A stretch of 64,000 nt of DNA from Erinaceus europaeus (GCF_950295315.1 NC_080168.1:1559573-1623572), one strand, 5' to 3'; positions 1 to 10,551 are shown, counted from the first letter of the stretch. Notes: generated by a model not told the origin, from the letters alone. A program made the numbers and translations.

Positions 1-119
1 GCTGAGCACCAGAAGCCAGGTGAAATGGGCTCCCCCTGGCGTTCTGGGTCCCAGAAGCGGGCACTGCAGGGCACGCCCGCAGCCTCTGCCCCCAGGGCGG
101 TGCCGTGGCCGAGGCTCAC

Positions 120-259
120 CATGCGCGCGGCCAGCTCCAGCAGTTCCCGCTTGGCCTGCTGCACGCCCTGTGGGTCGCCCTCGATGCGGATCAGGCTGCT
201 CTTCTCGCTGTCCGGGGGGATGCGCACGGACACCTTGTACTGGTCCTTGATTCTGTTGA
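120..259 (-). CDS. HDLBP: HDLBP coding exon 10 (residues 458-504, KH5 second half)
   Basis: 140-nt exon. The acceptor TGCAG precedes 259 and the donor GTGAGC starts at 119. It completes the split Ile codon (A|TC) and reads INRIKDQYKVSVRIPPD onward, ending at ARM. It encodes the second half of KH5. Bases 1-119 are the following intron. Confidence 0.94.
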
Positions 260-3200
260 CTGCAGGCACACAGTCACGCCAAGCCACTCGGAACCAGGCT
301 CCTCGGGGTCCTCTGGAGTTCCGAGCAGGGGCACTGGCCTGAGGGGCCCAGGCCCCCAAGCCCAGGTCCCAGATGATGGAGGGTCAGGGAGGAGCTGGGA
401 GAAGCCCTGGCTTCACTGAGCAGCCCCACGCCAGAACCAGCCTGAGTAACTGTCTAAATCACTCTAGAGCAAGCCCAACGAGGATGGCAGGCGTGGAGAG
501 CACTGGCGGCCCCTGCGAAGGCCCCTGACTACAGGGACTGCTCCCTCATATGCCACCAGGCCTCACCTAGCCCCCAGCTCACAATGTGTCCACACCCGGC
601 AGACCCAGCTGCCCCGTCCATCCCCACGCCGCGTGGGGTGGGATGCTGTGTTCAGAGCTCACTGCCAGCTGCGTTGCTGTCCGCTGCCCAGATCACCCCC
701 AGTGTCCACGGGCACCTCCGAGCCTACTTGACTAGGGAGGGGAGCACTGAATTCACCAGGACTCTACGAGCCGGGGCAGTCTGCACCGAGCATGGCTGAG
801 GAGGTGGACTCCCCACTGCCTCTGTCCCCAGGGGACGGACACACACACACAATGACAATGACTAGAGGCCCCGCCAGGAGCCTGGGGACACTCACTGTTG
901 GCACCGCTCTTCCCGATGAGGTGTCTGTGGAACTTGTGGTCGATGTTGATCTCCACGTAGTCCATTCGGTTAACCTGCAGGACAGGACGAGGTGAGCCCT
1001 GCCCCTCTCAGGCCCTGCCCGGCCAGAGGAGCCTGCAGGGCCTCTGGGAGCCTTCCAGCACGAGCCCAACCTGGCTTCCCAGCTCACTGCCAGCCACCGG
1101 GGCTGCCGGGGCTGCCAGGCAGAAAGCTATGCATGCCGAAGGCCTCACCAGGTCCTGCACCATGGCCTCGATCTGCTCCTGGGCCACGCTGACGTCCTCC
1201 GTGGGGCCCTCCAGGGTGATCTTGTCCTCGCCCTCCGTGAACTCTATGTGCACCTGCGCACAGGAGGGACGTTCCATGAGCCCAGAGGCTCCTCGTATCG
1301 GTGCTCTCCTGGCCACTCCAGATGGGCATCCTGGAGCTCGGGCCTGAATGCTCAAGGCGGCCAGTGGCTGACCCTGGCATAGCGATCTGGGCACACAGAC
1401 CATGGCCCCAGACCAGTGCTTAGTAGGAATGGAGACCAGGCCCAGCCTGACAGGGGACAGCGCAGGCGTGCCCTCTCATTCTGCTCACGTGTGCAGGAAG
1501 CTCCAAGCCGAGCTGGGACTAGCCAGAGCAGAGCAGAGGGCAGGGGGTGGGCAGCCCTGGGACCAGCTCAGGACCAGCTCTCAGGAGCAGAGCTGGGACC
1601 AGCTCAGGAGTAGAGCCTGTGCGCTGCGGGGGGCCAGCTTTGGCTTTGGCTTTGGGACAGGTGACACGGGGCGCTGTGACTGAGATGCTTGTCCAGGCCT
1701 CTACAAAGCTGCCTGACACACAGGGGCTCCAGGGCAGCTGCTGGAGCGAGAGAAGCCCACCCACACCGGCACACGGGCGACCACGGGGTCTCCAGAAGGA
1801 CCCAGCCCACTGGCCGGCTGGCAGTTCAGGACCGCAGCCCTGTACCTTGGGCATCTGCTGGGTGATCTTGGCCAGGTTCTGCCCTTTCTTGCCGATGATG
1901 AAGCGGTGGAGCCAGGAAGGGGCGGTGATGGAGGAGACCGTGAAGCTGTTGGCCTGGGGACAGGAGACAGCCGTGGGCTCACAGGGCAGGCACCCGCCAA
2001 GGCCAACCCCGGCTGGGACACCGTGGCGTGCGCTGGCTCCATCTCCCGCCCGGGGGCCCGGCAGTACCTTGGCGTAGACCTCCGTCAGCGCCTGCCCGAG
2101 CTTCTCAGGCTCCCCGCGCAGGATCACGGTCTCGGAGGCGCTGTCGGAGGGTGGGATCTCCACGGACACGCCCGTCCTCTCCAGGATCTCCTGCAGTGAG
2201 TTGCCCTTGGGCCCGATGACGTACTTGTGCTGGGACTTCTTCACCTCCACGGCGATGGTTGTGGTCTTCTTCTTCTACTCAGAACCCCAGAGGACTGTTA
2301 GGAGGCGGCGGCGGCGAGGGCCGGCCAGCGCGGGCGGCCCCCTCCCCACCGGCACCCCCGGAGCGGAGCCCAGCAGGGGCAGCAGCCCACCTTCTCCTCG
2401 TAGATCTTCCTGATGCGGGCCACGGCCTGCGCCAGCTGCTCCTTCTCGCCCGTGAGGACGATCTCGGTGCGGTTGACACTGGGAGGGGGGATGTTGATGC
2501 GTGTGCCCGTGTCCTGCATGATCTCGCCCACCAGGCGGTTGTAGGGCCCCGAGATGAAGGGGTGGAAGGCCTTCTCCACGTCCAGCCTCTCCACGGCGCG
2601 CTTGTCCTGGGGGGGAGGCGAGCGAGCGGTGAGCGCAGCCCCGGCCGCGCCGGGCCCCGGGCAGCCAGGCGCTTACCTGCTCAGCCGAGATGAGCAGGAC
2701 CTCGTGCCGGGCCTTGTCGATACCCTCTTTGGTGCCCGTGATTCGGATCTGGCTGCTGGCATCGTCGGGCCGGGGGATCTGGATCTTGGTGGCCGTCTTC
2801 AGCTCCAGGTCCTGCAGTTTCTCGCCGTTCTTGCCGATGACGAAGCGGTGGTGCTCTTTGGGGATGGTCACAGTCGCTGAGGCCTGCAGCGCAAGCAGCA
2901 CCAGCATGGGTCCTCATGCCCCACCCTCCCACGGCCCTCCCGGGGAACCACGCCAGGTCCTGGGGGCCCACAACTGCCAATCACCAGGCAGCAATGCTAA
3001 GTTCGACGTCCCAAACCTCACACTCCCTGCAGCCACCTCTCACAAGCTGTCACATAAAGCCCTTGTTTGAGAGGATCGAGGTGACCCACGCCCTACTTCC
3101 TGTGAACCAAACAGCCAGAAACAGGGAGTAGTATCAGGGAGAAGCTGGTCCAGAGAAGGCTGCAGCTTCTGTGCAGGCCCCGGCCAAGAGGACTCTGCAA

Positions 3201-6175
3201 AGCCACATGCAGACCGTCTCTGCTACCAGCAGGAAGCCACAGGTGAACCAAGTTCTCTTCCGGGTTACAGCTTTGCAGCTGCACGGAGAGCATCACAGCA
3301 GCACGGGAGGGGCCCTCAGCAAACACGGGCCTCAGAGGCGGACCAACATGAGGAGTCCCAGCAGCCCAACCTGTTACCCTGTCAGAGCCTGTGACTCTGG
3401 GGGGTGAGGGAGCACTCTCACCCACTCCCCGTGGGCCACTGCAGCCATACTGAGCACCGTGACAGTGTCAACACGCCTCAGCCCAGGCCGTGCTTGATGG
3501 GACCGGACACTGCCCACACCCCCATGCCCCCTTCCCCAGAGGGAGGACTGCCACCCCAGGGGAAGACACGCAGGCAGACACAAGCAGAGCCTGGAGCCAA
3601 GGGGCACGGCCAGTCCACTAGCCCGAGGAGGTCTCTGCTTTACTTCCCCTCGCCGTCTCTCACAGGAAGAGCCAGAACCCCCTGGCCCCAGGGACACGGC
3701 CTGGAGAGCATCAGCCTGAGGCTCCAGGTTCAACCGGCACCACAGTGCTGCTCTGGTGTCTCTGTCTTGTTCACGTGATTCTTTCTTGCACGTGTGATTT
3801 AAAAAGTCTAGGAGTTGGGTGGTGGTGGCCCGGTAGAGAGCTCAGGTTACAAGTTCAAGTCCTTGCCCCCACCTGCAGGTGGGAGCTTGGCAGCGGTGGG
3901 GCAGGGCTGCAGAGGCCTGTCCTGCTTCCCTCTAGTTTTCTACTTCCACAAGGTGTGTAAATAAGATAAAAGAGAGAGAAAAAGAGAAGGCAGACTCCAG
4001 ATCGAGTGGTCTTGGCTTATGTAGCCACAGGAGAACACCGGGGAGCAGCAGTCACCCCCAGGCTGGCAGATAAGCAGGGAAATGCCAGGCAGGGCTAACC
4101 AGAGCCGGTGGGAGAAGCGTTAGAAGCCAGGCGATGATCTAGAAAGAGGGACATGGGTAGGGCTGGCGGAGCAGCTCACAGGGTGCCCCCCCCCCCCCCC
4201 CGTCTCTGAGACAACCCAGAGCACTGGAGCTCCAGCAACGACAAAAACCAAAACAGAGCCGAGCACGAGGCCTGTGAGCGACGGCAGAGCAAGAGGCCAT
4301 GGCCAACAGCCAATCAGCCCACGGGCACCAGCAGCCTGGCATCGAGCATCCAGGGGCCACGCCTCGGTTGTACACTTGCCCCAAGAACCCCAGACCCTGG
4401 CTCCTAGCGTCAGACGCCGGCCATAGGGAGGTCCAGGGGGCTGCAGTGTGGATGGGCACACCCCAAGGTGCCTACTGGCCAGAGACGCCCTCGGTGAGGC
4501 CTGTGTCACCTGGGCTGATGGAGGACATGCCCATGGCAGGTGGGTACTGAGAGGAAGACAGCGGGCACACACATGCCCCCTAACCGACAGTGAAGGCCTC
4601 TGGGCCCCCAAGGTCAGGAGCTGCTCTCCAATTTGGTCCCTGGCCCCAGGGGGAGTGTGCACGACGCCCACTGGACTGACACCTATGAGCCCAAGAAGCT
4701 GTGGGAGTCAGCAGGACCCTCGCCCAGGCCTCTGGGAAGTGTCAGGGTGCTCGCTTCTATGGGCAGCAGGACCCTCACCCAGGCCTCTGGGAAGTCTCAG
4801 GGCGCTCGCTTCTATGGAGCCAGCAGGGAGCCTGGGCCAGACAGAGGTCTGCAGCCCGCCCGACAGCCTTGCCCCTGCTGAGCTGATGCTGAAGGTGCCA
4901 GACTGATGTGGTGCCCCGCTCTCCGTGTAGGCAGGTGCCTACCAGGGCAGGAAGCAGAGCACCCACCTGAGTCTGCAGCCGGGCAACAATGTCCTTGCGG
5001 GCTTTCATGACAGCATCCAGCTTGCCCGAGACCATGATGGACAGGCCCTGGTCCTTGGCGAGGGACAGCTCCAGGTGGGCGCCCGTCCGCTGCATGATCT
5101 CCAGGCAGACCTTGGCCTGCTCACCCTCTCCAAACTGGTTCATGTCCTTGTACTTCCTCTCCTCCAGGGGCACGTGGAACACCTGCCCGAGCAAGGGCGA
5201 GGTCAAGGAGAGGAGGGAGCATGGCGATGGGCTGGGTAGGTGGCACAGGTCATCAGCTGCCGGGGACGGGTCCCCGTGGCCTGGACATGGGGCTGGTCCT
5301 GTGCCGAGGCCACTGTCAGCTGTGGAGCGGGTGGGTCCCTCTGGGGAAGCTCTACACCCCCTTTTGCAGGTTCAAAGTCCCTCTACCAGATACTCCCTGG
5401 GAAAGGTAGGGGGCTACCTGAGTGAGGGGAGGTGGGGAACGGGGAGTGGTGGTGGAGGGGGGCTACCTGAGTGAGGGGAGGTGGGGAACGGGGAGTGGTG
5501 GTGGAGGGGGGCTACCTGAGTGAGGGGAGGTGGGGAACGGGGAGTGGTGGTGGAGGGGGCTACCTGAGTGATGATGGAGGCCTTGATGGGCCTGATCTTG
5601 TTGCCCCAGGCGCCCGCAGGCTCCTGGACACTCTCCAGACAAGCAGCTTTCTCGGGGAGCGGGGGGAAGGCATCCTTGTAGGTGGGGGGGTCGCTCTCCT
5701 CTTCGGAATTTAAAGTGGCAACTGGAAGCCAGAGAGGAAGCCACGGCTTCAGCGTAGGGTCCAGCTGGAGCCTTGTGGTGCCGGGCCCGGGCTCCGCTTC
5801 CACGTGACCTGACAGATGCCTGGCAGGCACCGACCCGGCTGGACTGGTCACGGCCCCTGCCCTCTTGCTGGCGTGCACAGGGAGGGGGACCCGGCTGTTA
5901 TCTCTGCGTGGAAGTCTGGAGGTGCCTGAGACCTAGCTGGGCCACTCACACCCGGTCCCCGTCTGGGCCCTGACACCCGGGACTCCTCCCCACACCCCAC
6001 AGTCCAGACTTTCCTTCAGTGCTGCAGCAGCAGGCTTGGGGACAGTCCTGCTCCTCACAGCGGTGAGAGCCACCCACCCACCGCCACCCTGACCGTTACC
6101 TTTGATCTGTTGCGGCACCAGCCCACTTCGGTGTTCAGCAAAGCTCTCTTGGGTCAAAACTGCGACGGAGCTCAT
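120..6175 (-). CDS. HDLBP: HDLBP (vigilin), N-terminal 504 codons in ten exons, partial
   Basis: Vigilin is a cytoplasmic and ER-associated RNA-binding protein with 14 tandem KH domains, linked to mRNA stability, translation and sterol/HDL metabolism (known for the family). Ten minus-strand exons join in frame from ATG at 6175-6173 to residue 504 at 120: 6100-6175, 5564-5721, 4967-5182, 2677-2883, 2391-2606, 2068-2274, 1846-1953, 1149-1253, 896-974, 120-259. All have AG/GT borders. KH loops are visible: GKNG 167-170 (KH1), a degenerate GPYN 239-242 (KH2), GPKG 312-315 (KH3), GKKG 381-384 (KH4), GKSG 452-455 (KH5). Residues 1-150 are the N-terminal region. No frameshift or internal stop is seen. 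The remaining KH domains lie beyond the left edge. The identity is firm: the translation follows remembered human vigilin almost residue for residue. Confidence 0.96.
260..895 (-). other. HDLBP intron, no gene seen
   Basis: About 640 bp of GC-rich intron between KH5 exons. It holds a short CA run near 840-852 and nothing else I can support. Confidence 0.8.
896..974 (-). CDS. HDLBP: HDLBP coding exon 9 (residues 432-457, KH5 first half)
   Basis: 79-nt exon with acceptor CTGCAG before 974 and donor GTGAGT after 896. It reads VNRMDYVEINIDHKFHRHL and carries the GKSG loop (452-455) of KH5. It ends in phase 1 (A|TC). Confidence 0.95.
1149..1253 (-). CDS. HDLBP: HDLBP coding exon 8 (residues 397-431, KH4 second half)
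   Basis: 105-nt exon, phase 0 at both ends, with acceptor GCGCAG and donor GTGAGG. It reads VHIEFTEGEDKITLEGPTED, then the C-terminal helix of KH4. Confidence 0.95.
1254..1845 (-). other. HDLBP intron within KH4
   Basis: About 590 bp. Near 1558-1612 the phrase GGGACCAGCTCAGGA is repeated imperfectly. No gene seen. Confidence 0.75.
1846..1953 (-). CDS. HDLBP: HDLBP coding exon 7 (residues 361-396, KH4 first half)
   Basis: 108-nt exon, phase 0, with acceptor CCCCAG and donor GTACAG. It reads ANSFTVSSITAPSWLHRFI followed by the GKKG loop (381-384). Confidence 0.95.
2068..2274 (-). CDS. HDLBP: HDLBP coding exon 6 (residues 292-360, KH3)
   Basis: 207-nt exon, phase 0, encoding one complete KH domain. 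The acceptor is GAGTAG, followed by three AAG lysine codons and TTTIAVEVKK. The GPKG loop is at 312-315. The donor is GTACTG. The AAG run after the acceptor offers NAGNAG-like alternatives that would drop one lysine. Confidence 0.95.
2391..2606 (-). CDS. HDLBP: HDLBP coding exon 5 (residues 220-291, KH2)
   Basis: 216-nt exon, phase 0, encoding KH2 (DKRAVERLDVEKAFHPF...). The loop reads GPYN (239-242) rather than GxxG. As I recall this is also degenerate in human vigilin, so this KH may not grip RNA in the usual way. Acceptor CCCCAG, donor GTGGGC. Confidence 0.95.
2677..2883 (-). CDS. HDLBP: HDLBP coding exon 4 (residues 151-219, KH1)
   Basis: 207-nt exon, phase 0, one KH domain with GKNG at 167-170. 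It reads ASATVTIPKEHHRFVIGKN. Acceptor CTGCAG, donor GTAAGC. It differs from remembered human by a few conservative changes (for example DDASSQIR). Confidence 0.95.
3811..3998 (+). repeat. Degenerate tRNA-derived SINE, group B
   Basis: A GTGGTGGCCCGGTAGAGAGC head, box-B-like AGTTCAAGTCC, the CCCCACCTGCAG body common to these hedgehog-type SINEs, and an A-rich end. It is diverged and therefore old. Confidence 0.65.
4708..4817 (+). repeat. Two-copy tandem duplication, about 54 bp unit
   Basis: GCAGGACCCTCGCCCAGGCC and GCAGGACCCTCACCCAGGCC each start near-identical units that end in CTCGCTTCTATGG. Confidence 0.85.
4967..5182 (-). CDS. HDLBP: HDLBP coding exon 3 (residues 79-150)
   Basis: 216-nt exon, phase 0, with acceptor GGGCAG and donor GTGGGT. 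It reads VFHVPLEERKYKDMNQFGEG and then a helix-rich stretch ending ARLQTQ. It lies N-terminal to KH1 and resembles a divergent KH-like fold without a GxxG loop (inference). Confidence 0.95.
5414..5570 (-). repeat. 49-bp tandem repeat carrying copies of an HDLBP 5' splice site
   Basis: The sequence CTACCTGAGTGA recurs at 5414, 5463, 5512 and 5560, spaced 49, 49 and 48 bp. On the gene strand each unit contains CTCAG|GTAGCC. The true donor of coding exon 2 is the one after 5564. The other three, with exon ends at 5516, 5467 and 5418, lie downstream in the intron. Confidence 0.93.
5564..5721 (-). CDS. HDLBP: HDLBP coding exon 2 (residues 26-78)
   Basis: 158-nt exon. The acceptor TTCCAG precedes 5721 and completes Val26 (G|TT). 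It reads ATLNSEEESDPPTYKDAFPP, then GAWGNKIRPIKASIITQ. Donor GTAGCC. The donor is the first of four tandem copies of the same site. Confidence 0.95.
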
Positions 6176-6211
6176 GGTTGATCTCGCGTGTGCACACAAT
6201 CCGGGGAGCCA
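6100..6211 (-). CDS. HDLBP: HDLBP first coding exon (5' UTR tail plus residues 1-25)
   Basis: Acceptor CCACAG before 6211, then 36 nt of untranslated leader, then ATG at 6175-6173 in the context ATCAACCATGA. The protein starts MSSVAVLTQESFAEHRSGLV, identical to remembered human vigilin. It ends in phase 1 before donor GTAACG. There is no upstream ATG in this exon. Confidence 0.95.
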
Positions 6212-6442
6212 CTGTGGGGGACGGGAAGGGATGCTGGGTGACTGGCCCTGAGGCTCCCATTGGGGGAGGATCTGGGCTGCAGAGTGGGCCACTCGGGGCA
6301 GGGGCGCCCCAAAGGCCAACAGACACCACTGCTCCGGCCTTGGGGAGCCCAGGGGTGATGGGAAGATCAGACCCGCCTGAACACAGCTCACGGCCACGCC
6401 TGGAGAGAAGGTGCTGTGGTCCGCGCCCCTGCAGAGGCTCAC

Positions 6443-6505
6443 CGGCAAAATGGTCAGTAGCCAGGGAGTCCGTCCTGAGGCCGCCCGCTAGCCTGCCAGC
6501 TTCGG
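6443..6505 (-). other. HDLBP: Probable noncoding 5' UTR exon of HDLBP
   Basis: 63-nt segment on the gene strand with a strong acceptor (CTGTCCCCTCAG) before 6505 and donor GTGAGCC after 6443. It contains no ATG and lies 231 bp upstream of the first coding exon. Assigned from splice signals and a vague match to the human 5' UTR as remembered. RNA evidence would settle it. Confidence 0.65.
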
Positions 6506-6999
6506 CTGAGGGGACAGCAGAGCAGGAAGAGTTACTGGTCTGAGCTCCACACCCGGACCCCCACCGCCTGCTGCAGCCGCCCTCCCCAGGCCCTGGTGGC
6601 CCCAGAGCCCGGCTCGGCCACTTCTAGAAAGGCCGCCATTCTGCCTGGGCCAGATGTGGCCGTGCAGTCACTTTGCTCTTGCCGTGGCCCTGTAAACCCT
6701 CTGGTCTCTCCTAAGCCACCGAGGATTTAGAAACCAGGCCAGAAAGTGGCATGGCCGGAGAGACCTTCAAAGGCGGCGCACGGTGGGGGACCCAGGACTG
6801 ACTGCTGGGCCGCCGAGGCCTGGGGTCCCGAGCAGGGTGGAAGACTGACGGGGAGGCCTGGGCTGAAACGGGGGTCCACAACCCCCAAGTTCTTGCCCAT
6901 CAATCTCGGTGCAGGCGTGTGCCGGGGCACGGCCTGCAGGAGGCCTCCAGAGCTGGCCAAGTCACAGGCTGGGGGGGGGGGGTTTCAGAGGCAGCGACG

Positions 7000-8420
7000 T
7001 GAACCAAACAGGCTTCCCAGACGCAGCACCCCCTCGCTCCCCGGAGCCCACACTAAGCCAGCCGGTGGCCGGTGCAGCCGCAGGGACGCGCGACCTGGGC
7101 TCGGCCAGACCCGCCGACCTTCCACCTGCGACCACCCACGGCGGGCCGGGTGCCACGTCACTCCAAGGTGCCGAGGCCTCTCTCCCCCACGCTCCCGGTG
7201 AGCCCGGCGGTGTGCCCCCGCCAGCTGAGCCCCACTCGGCCCCACCTCGCCCAGACGTCAGTCCCAGGCCCCGGGACAGTGCTGGGCAGGATGGTACCGA
7301 CTGAGCGTCTCCCCCAAGTCGGACACCACGGCGGCCCCTCACCTCCTCCTCCGTGAAGCCCTTCAGGAAGAGTCACGCCGCCCCGGGCATCAGACCCGGC
7401 CCTCGGGTCTGGCACGAGGGCTGTTCGCACACCTGAGCCCCCACCCGCCCCGCTCCAGCCTGGGCCTGGGCCTCGCCAGCTCCCAGAGAGCAGCGGCCCG
7501 CACCCCTCCCCTCCCGCCAGGGACCCCCGGGAGGAGGCGGGTTAGGCGAGCGGGGCTGGGCGGGAAGGGGCCCTGCAGGACGGGGCTCAGGGCCGGCGGT
7601 GCGGTGCAGCGTGGCCGGCCGGCCGGAGGGGAAGTTGGCCGGAGCCCAGGGCGCTGGGGAGGAACTTGCAGTTGCCACCTCAGCAGGTCCTCCCACCGCC
7701 ACGGGGCGGGCGGGGACAGGCTTAAAGGGCCCGAGCGCGCGGTCCGCACCGGGCCTCTCCGCCCGCGGGCGGTGCGGGGCACTGGGGGGCTCGGCGGGCG
7801 CAGCAGCCGAAGGCGGGGTCCCGGGGTCGCGGCCGCCCCACCCCCAGCCGGGGGGAGGGCGCCGCCGGTGGGGGAGGGGCGGCCCACGTCAGCGCGGCCC
7901 TCCCGCCCCCCTCGTCTCCCCCGGTCCCGGGCCGGCCCCGTCCCGTCTCCTCCGTCCCGTCCCGTCCCGTCCCGTCCCGTCCCGTCCCGTCCGCGGTCGC
8001 AAAGTTTCTGCGCCCCGGCTGCCGGGACCGGGACGCGCGGCCATGCGCAGTGGAGACGTGGGCGCAGCGGAGCGGAGCGCAGGGGGAGTCCCGGAGTCCC
8101 GGCAGACGAGGACCGCCCGCACCCCCGCCCCCCGCCCCCCGCGCTCACTCTGAGTCGCCCCCGTCCCGTCCCGTGCCCGAGTGTCCGTGCGTCCTGGCGG
8201 CGCCGAGAGGCCGGAGCTGGAGGCCGGCGCCCGGGCCCCGGCGGCTAAGTAGGGCGGCGGCTCCAATCCCGCAGAGACACGTCAGGGGCCCGCCCCGCGC
8301 CGCGCCCACGGAGTCCCGCCGGCCCTGCCCGCCCGGCCCAGGTCGGGGTCCCCTGCCCCGGGGCCCTGCAACTCACCCCAACTCTGCGAGTGCGCCCCGC
8401 GGGCTCCGGGGCTGAGGGCG
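7000..8420. promoter_or_regulatory. CpG island inside HDLBP 5' intron, candidate alternative promoter
   Basis: Very high GC with abundant CpG and GC boxes. On the HDLBP strand GTGAGT-type donors follow 8377 (TTGGG|GTGAGT) and 8149 (CAGA|GTGAGC), as expected for alternative noncoding first exons. No TATA box stands out. Function is inferred from composition only. Confidence 0.6.
7954..7992 (+). repeat. CCCGT pentanucleotide array
   Basis: About eight tandem CCCGT units in the CpG island. Confidence 0.95.
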
Positions 8421-8959
8421 GCGGGTGACTACACCACCTGGCTACACCCGCAGCTCCCTGGGTGCACCCTGCACAGCCCAGCCCCCGGGCGCCGCCTGCA
8501 AAGACACCCCACTCCTCACCCTGGCTACCGGCTCCAGGTGCACCCCGCCCGAGAGGACTCGGGGGACAGGCCCAGGGTGTCCCATGGGGACCAGGACACA
8601 GCTGCGGAGTCGGTGAGGGCGGGAGCAGCCCGGCGGAGGTCTGCCACCCTGGGGAGCAGCTCCAGGGAGGCCCAGCAGAGCCCTGGGGATGGCGGGACCT
8701 TCCTGCTTGGCTCCCCAGGCCCAGATCCCACCCCAGCCCCACAATCTGGACACCTGTGACCCCTGGGGTTTCCACCTTCAGCGGGGCGAGAAGCAGGCTA
8801 GGTGGGAATGAAGCCCCCAGCAGAGGAGCACCCTGACCCACATGCCAGGCCCATCAAGACACCCAGTGCCAACTGGAAATGGGTGAGGCAGAAAGCAAGC
8901 CCCCCCCCCCCAGAAGGAGCCTTTCAGGCCAGGGATGGGCATCTAAGTCTAGAGAAACG

Positions 8960-9130
8960 AGATGGGGTCTGGGAAAGACTTCTGGTGAAGCTCACACCCT
9001 GCTGCGTGTGAGGACCAGGGTTCAAACCCCCAGCATCATATGGGAGCACTATGGACAGCACTAAAGGAGTCTCAAGGTGGAGTGGAGCGGCATCTCTCCT
9101 CCTTCCCTCTCTAAAATAAACGCAGGGGGG
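8960..9130 (+). repeat. Diverged tRNA-derived SINE
   Basis: AAGCTCACACCCTGCTGCGT head, box-B-like GGGTTCAAACCCCC, a T/C-rich segment and AATAAA near the 3' end. Confidence 0.6.
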
Positions 9131-9364
9131 AAAAAAAAGCCAGGGGAGGTTGCTCAAGACTACCATGCAGCCACAAGATCCCGGGTTCACTTTTGAGTTT
9201 CACAAAGGCAGGAGATCCAAATCCTGTGCAGCTGGGGAGGCCACTGGCTACAGCCCTGGACTCATGGCGAGGCTGCCAGGTCTCCCGGGAGAGGGCACCA
9301 AGGCCCTGTCCCAATCTCAGTCCTTGGAACCATAAGACAAGCAGTGCAAAATTTTATTTTTCTT

Positions 9365-9480
9365 TCTTTGTCAAAATTTTATTTTATTTATCAATGAGAA
9401 AGATAGAAGGAGAGAGGGGGGGGAACCAGATACCACTCTGGTACATGTGCCTGAGAGTTCAATACCATCTCCCAAACCAC
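9365..9480 (-). repeat. SINE, group C (Lys-tRNA-like head), antisense
   Basis: Antisense copy: TTATCAATGAGAAAGATAG, ACCACTCTGGTACATGTG and the head complement CCATCTCCCAAACCAC. The same family recurs at 27421, 33713, 42838 and 60008. Confidence 0.75.
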
Positions 9481-9489
9481 AAGTTTGAC

Positions 9490-9702
9490 TTCTTTTTATT
9501 GTCTTTACTGCCAAGGCTTTGCTGGGGCTTTATACCAGTATGACTGCACTGCTCCTGGTGGAACCCTCCCCTCCCCCCCCCCCAAGCCTGACATTCAGCT
9601 CTGGCTTATGGCGGTGGTGGGGTGGGGGAATTGAACCTGGGACTTTGCAGCTTCAGGCATGCGAGTCTCTTTGCATAACCACTAGGCTCCCTCCCCCACC
9701 CA
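9490..9702 (-). repeat. SINE, group D, antisense
   Basis: CAGCTCTGGCTTATGGCGG, then GGAATTGAACCTGGGACTTT, then TTTGCATAACCACTAGGCTC: the reverse complement of the TAGATAGCATAATGGTTATG SINE head. Confidence 0.75.
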
Positions 9703-9909
9703 GATGGAATTTTCTCCCCAGATAGCAGGTGAGAGGGAGGGAGTGGAGGGAGGCCCCATAGCTCTGCTTCAGGTTAATGAAGCTGTTCCTCCAGGAGTGA
9801 GCCCCGCATGGAGGGCTCAGATCTGGGCCCTTTTGCAAGGTCAATCACCTGCTCTACTGGGTGTCTGGTCACAAGGAACAGAACACCTAAACAACCCACT
9901 CGGGCTGTG

Positions 9910-10015
9910 AGGAGAGCAAAGTGGCTGTGCAGAAAGTTGTTCACACCTGAGCCTCCAAGTGCCAGGTTCAGTGCCCGGCAGCACCAGACGCAGAGCTGGG
10001 CAGAGCTCTGGTGAG
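9910..10015 (+). repeat. Diverged group D SINE head
   Basis: GCCAGGTTCAGTGCCCGG, followed by GCAGAGCTGGGCAGAGCTC, resembles the GTTCAATCCC and GAGCTGAGCAGTGCTC segments of group D. Confidence 0.5.
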
Positions 10016-10206
10016 TACCCCCACCCCCAACAAGAGGCAGGGCCGACGCGGCTGGGAGCCTCTGCTCACTTGAGGACAAAGCCATCAGGTGGAAATGTGT
10101 ACCGAGCACCTTGGTTCTTAAAAGCCAAGTCCAGGAAGAGCTAGTGATCTCCTGAGTGGGAAGCCCAGAGTGAGCAAGGCTGGGGCCCCTGTGCAGGCAG
10201 CCCGCC

Positions 10207-10249
10207 CCAGGCCCAGCCCCAGCCCCAGCCCCAGCCCCAGCCCCAGGGC
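10207..10249 (+). repeat. AGCCCC hexanucleotide array
   Basis: Six to seven CAGCCC units in tandem. Confidence 0.9.
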
Positions 10250-10551
10250 CCAGGACGTCAAGGCTGTGGCCTGGGCTGGGCAGGCAGCCGGCCTTCTCGA
10301 AGCAACCCAGCCGCCATGTCCAGGAGCCAGAGCCAGGCAGGAGGCTTTGCCCCATGAAACCCAACTCACAGGGGGGCAGGCCCAAAGTCCCCAGCAGGAA
10401 CACCAGGTGGGCCGAGGCTCCTCCAGAAACGAGCTCGAACAGAACCAGCATTAGAAGGGCTGCGGACCCACCAGAGAACTCCCAGGTCTAGAATGCCACA
10501 CAGATCAGTTCCTTCCAGAACACCAGTAACAACAAACTCAGAAACAATCTG

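Larger units (their letters stand above)
2884..4966 (-). other. HDLBP intron, 2.1 kb
   Basis: The intron holds a degenerate SINE (about 3811-3998), a C16 run at 4186-4201 and a two-copy tandem duplication of about 54 bp near 4708-4817. No exon-like segment with conserved protein was found. Confidence 0.75.

Noticed and set aside
7390..8248. Frames of up to 252 codons in the 7-8 kb CpG island
   Set aside because: Composition artefact without recognisable domain or splice context.
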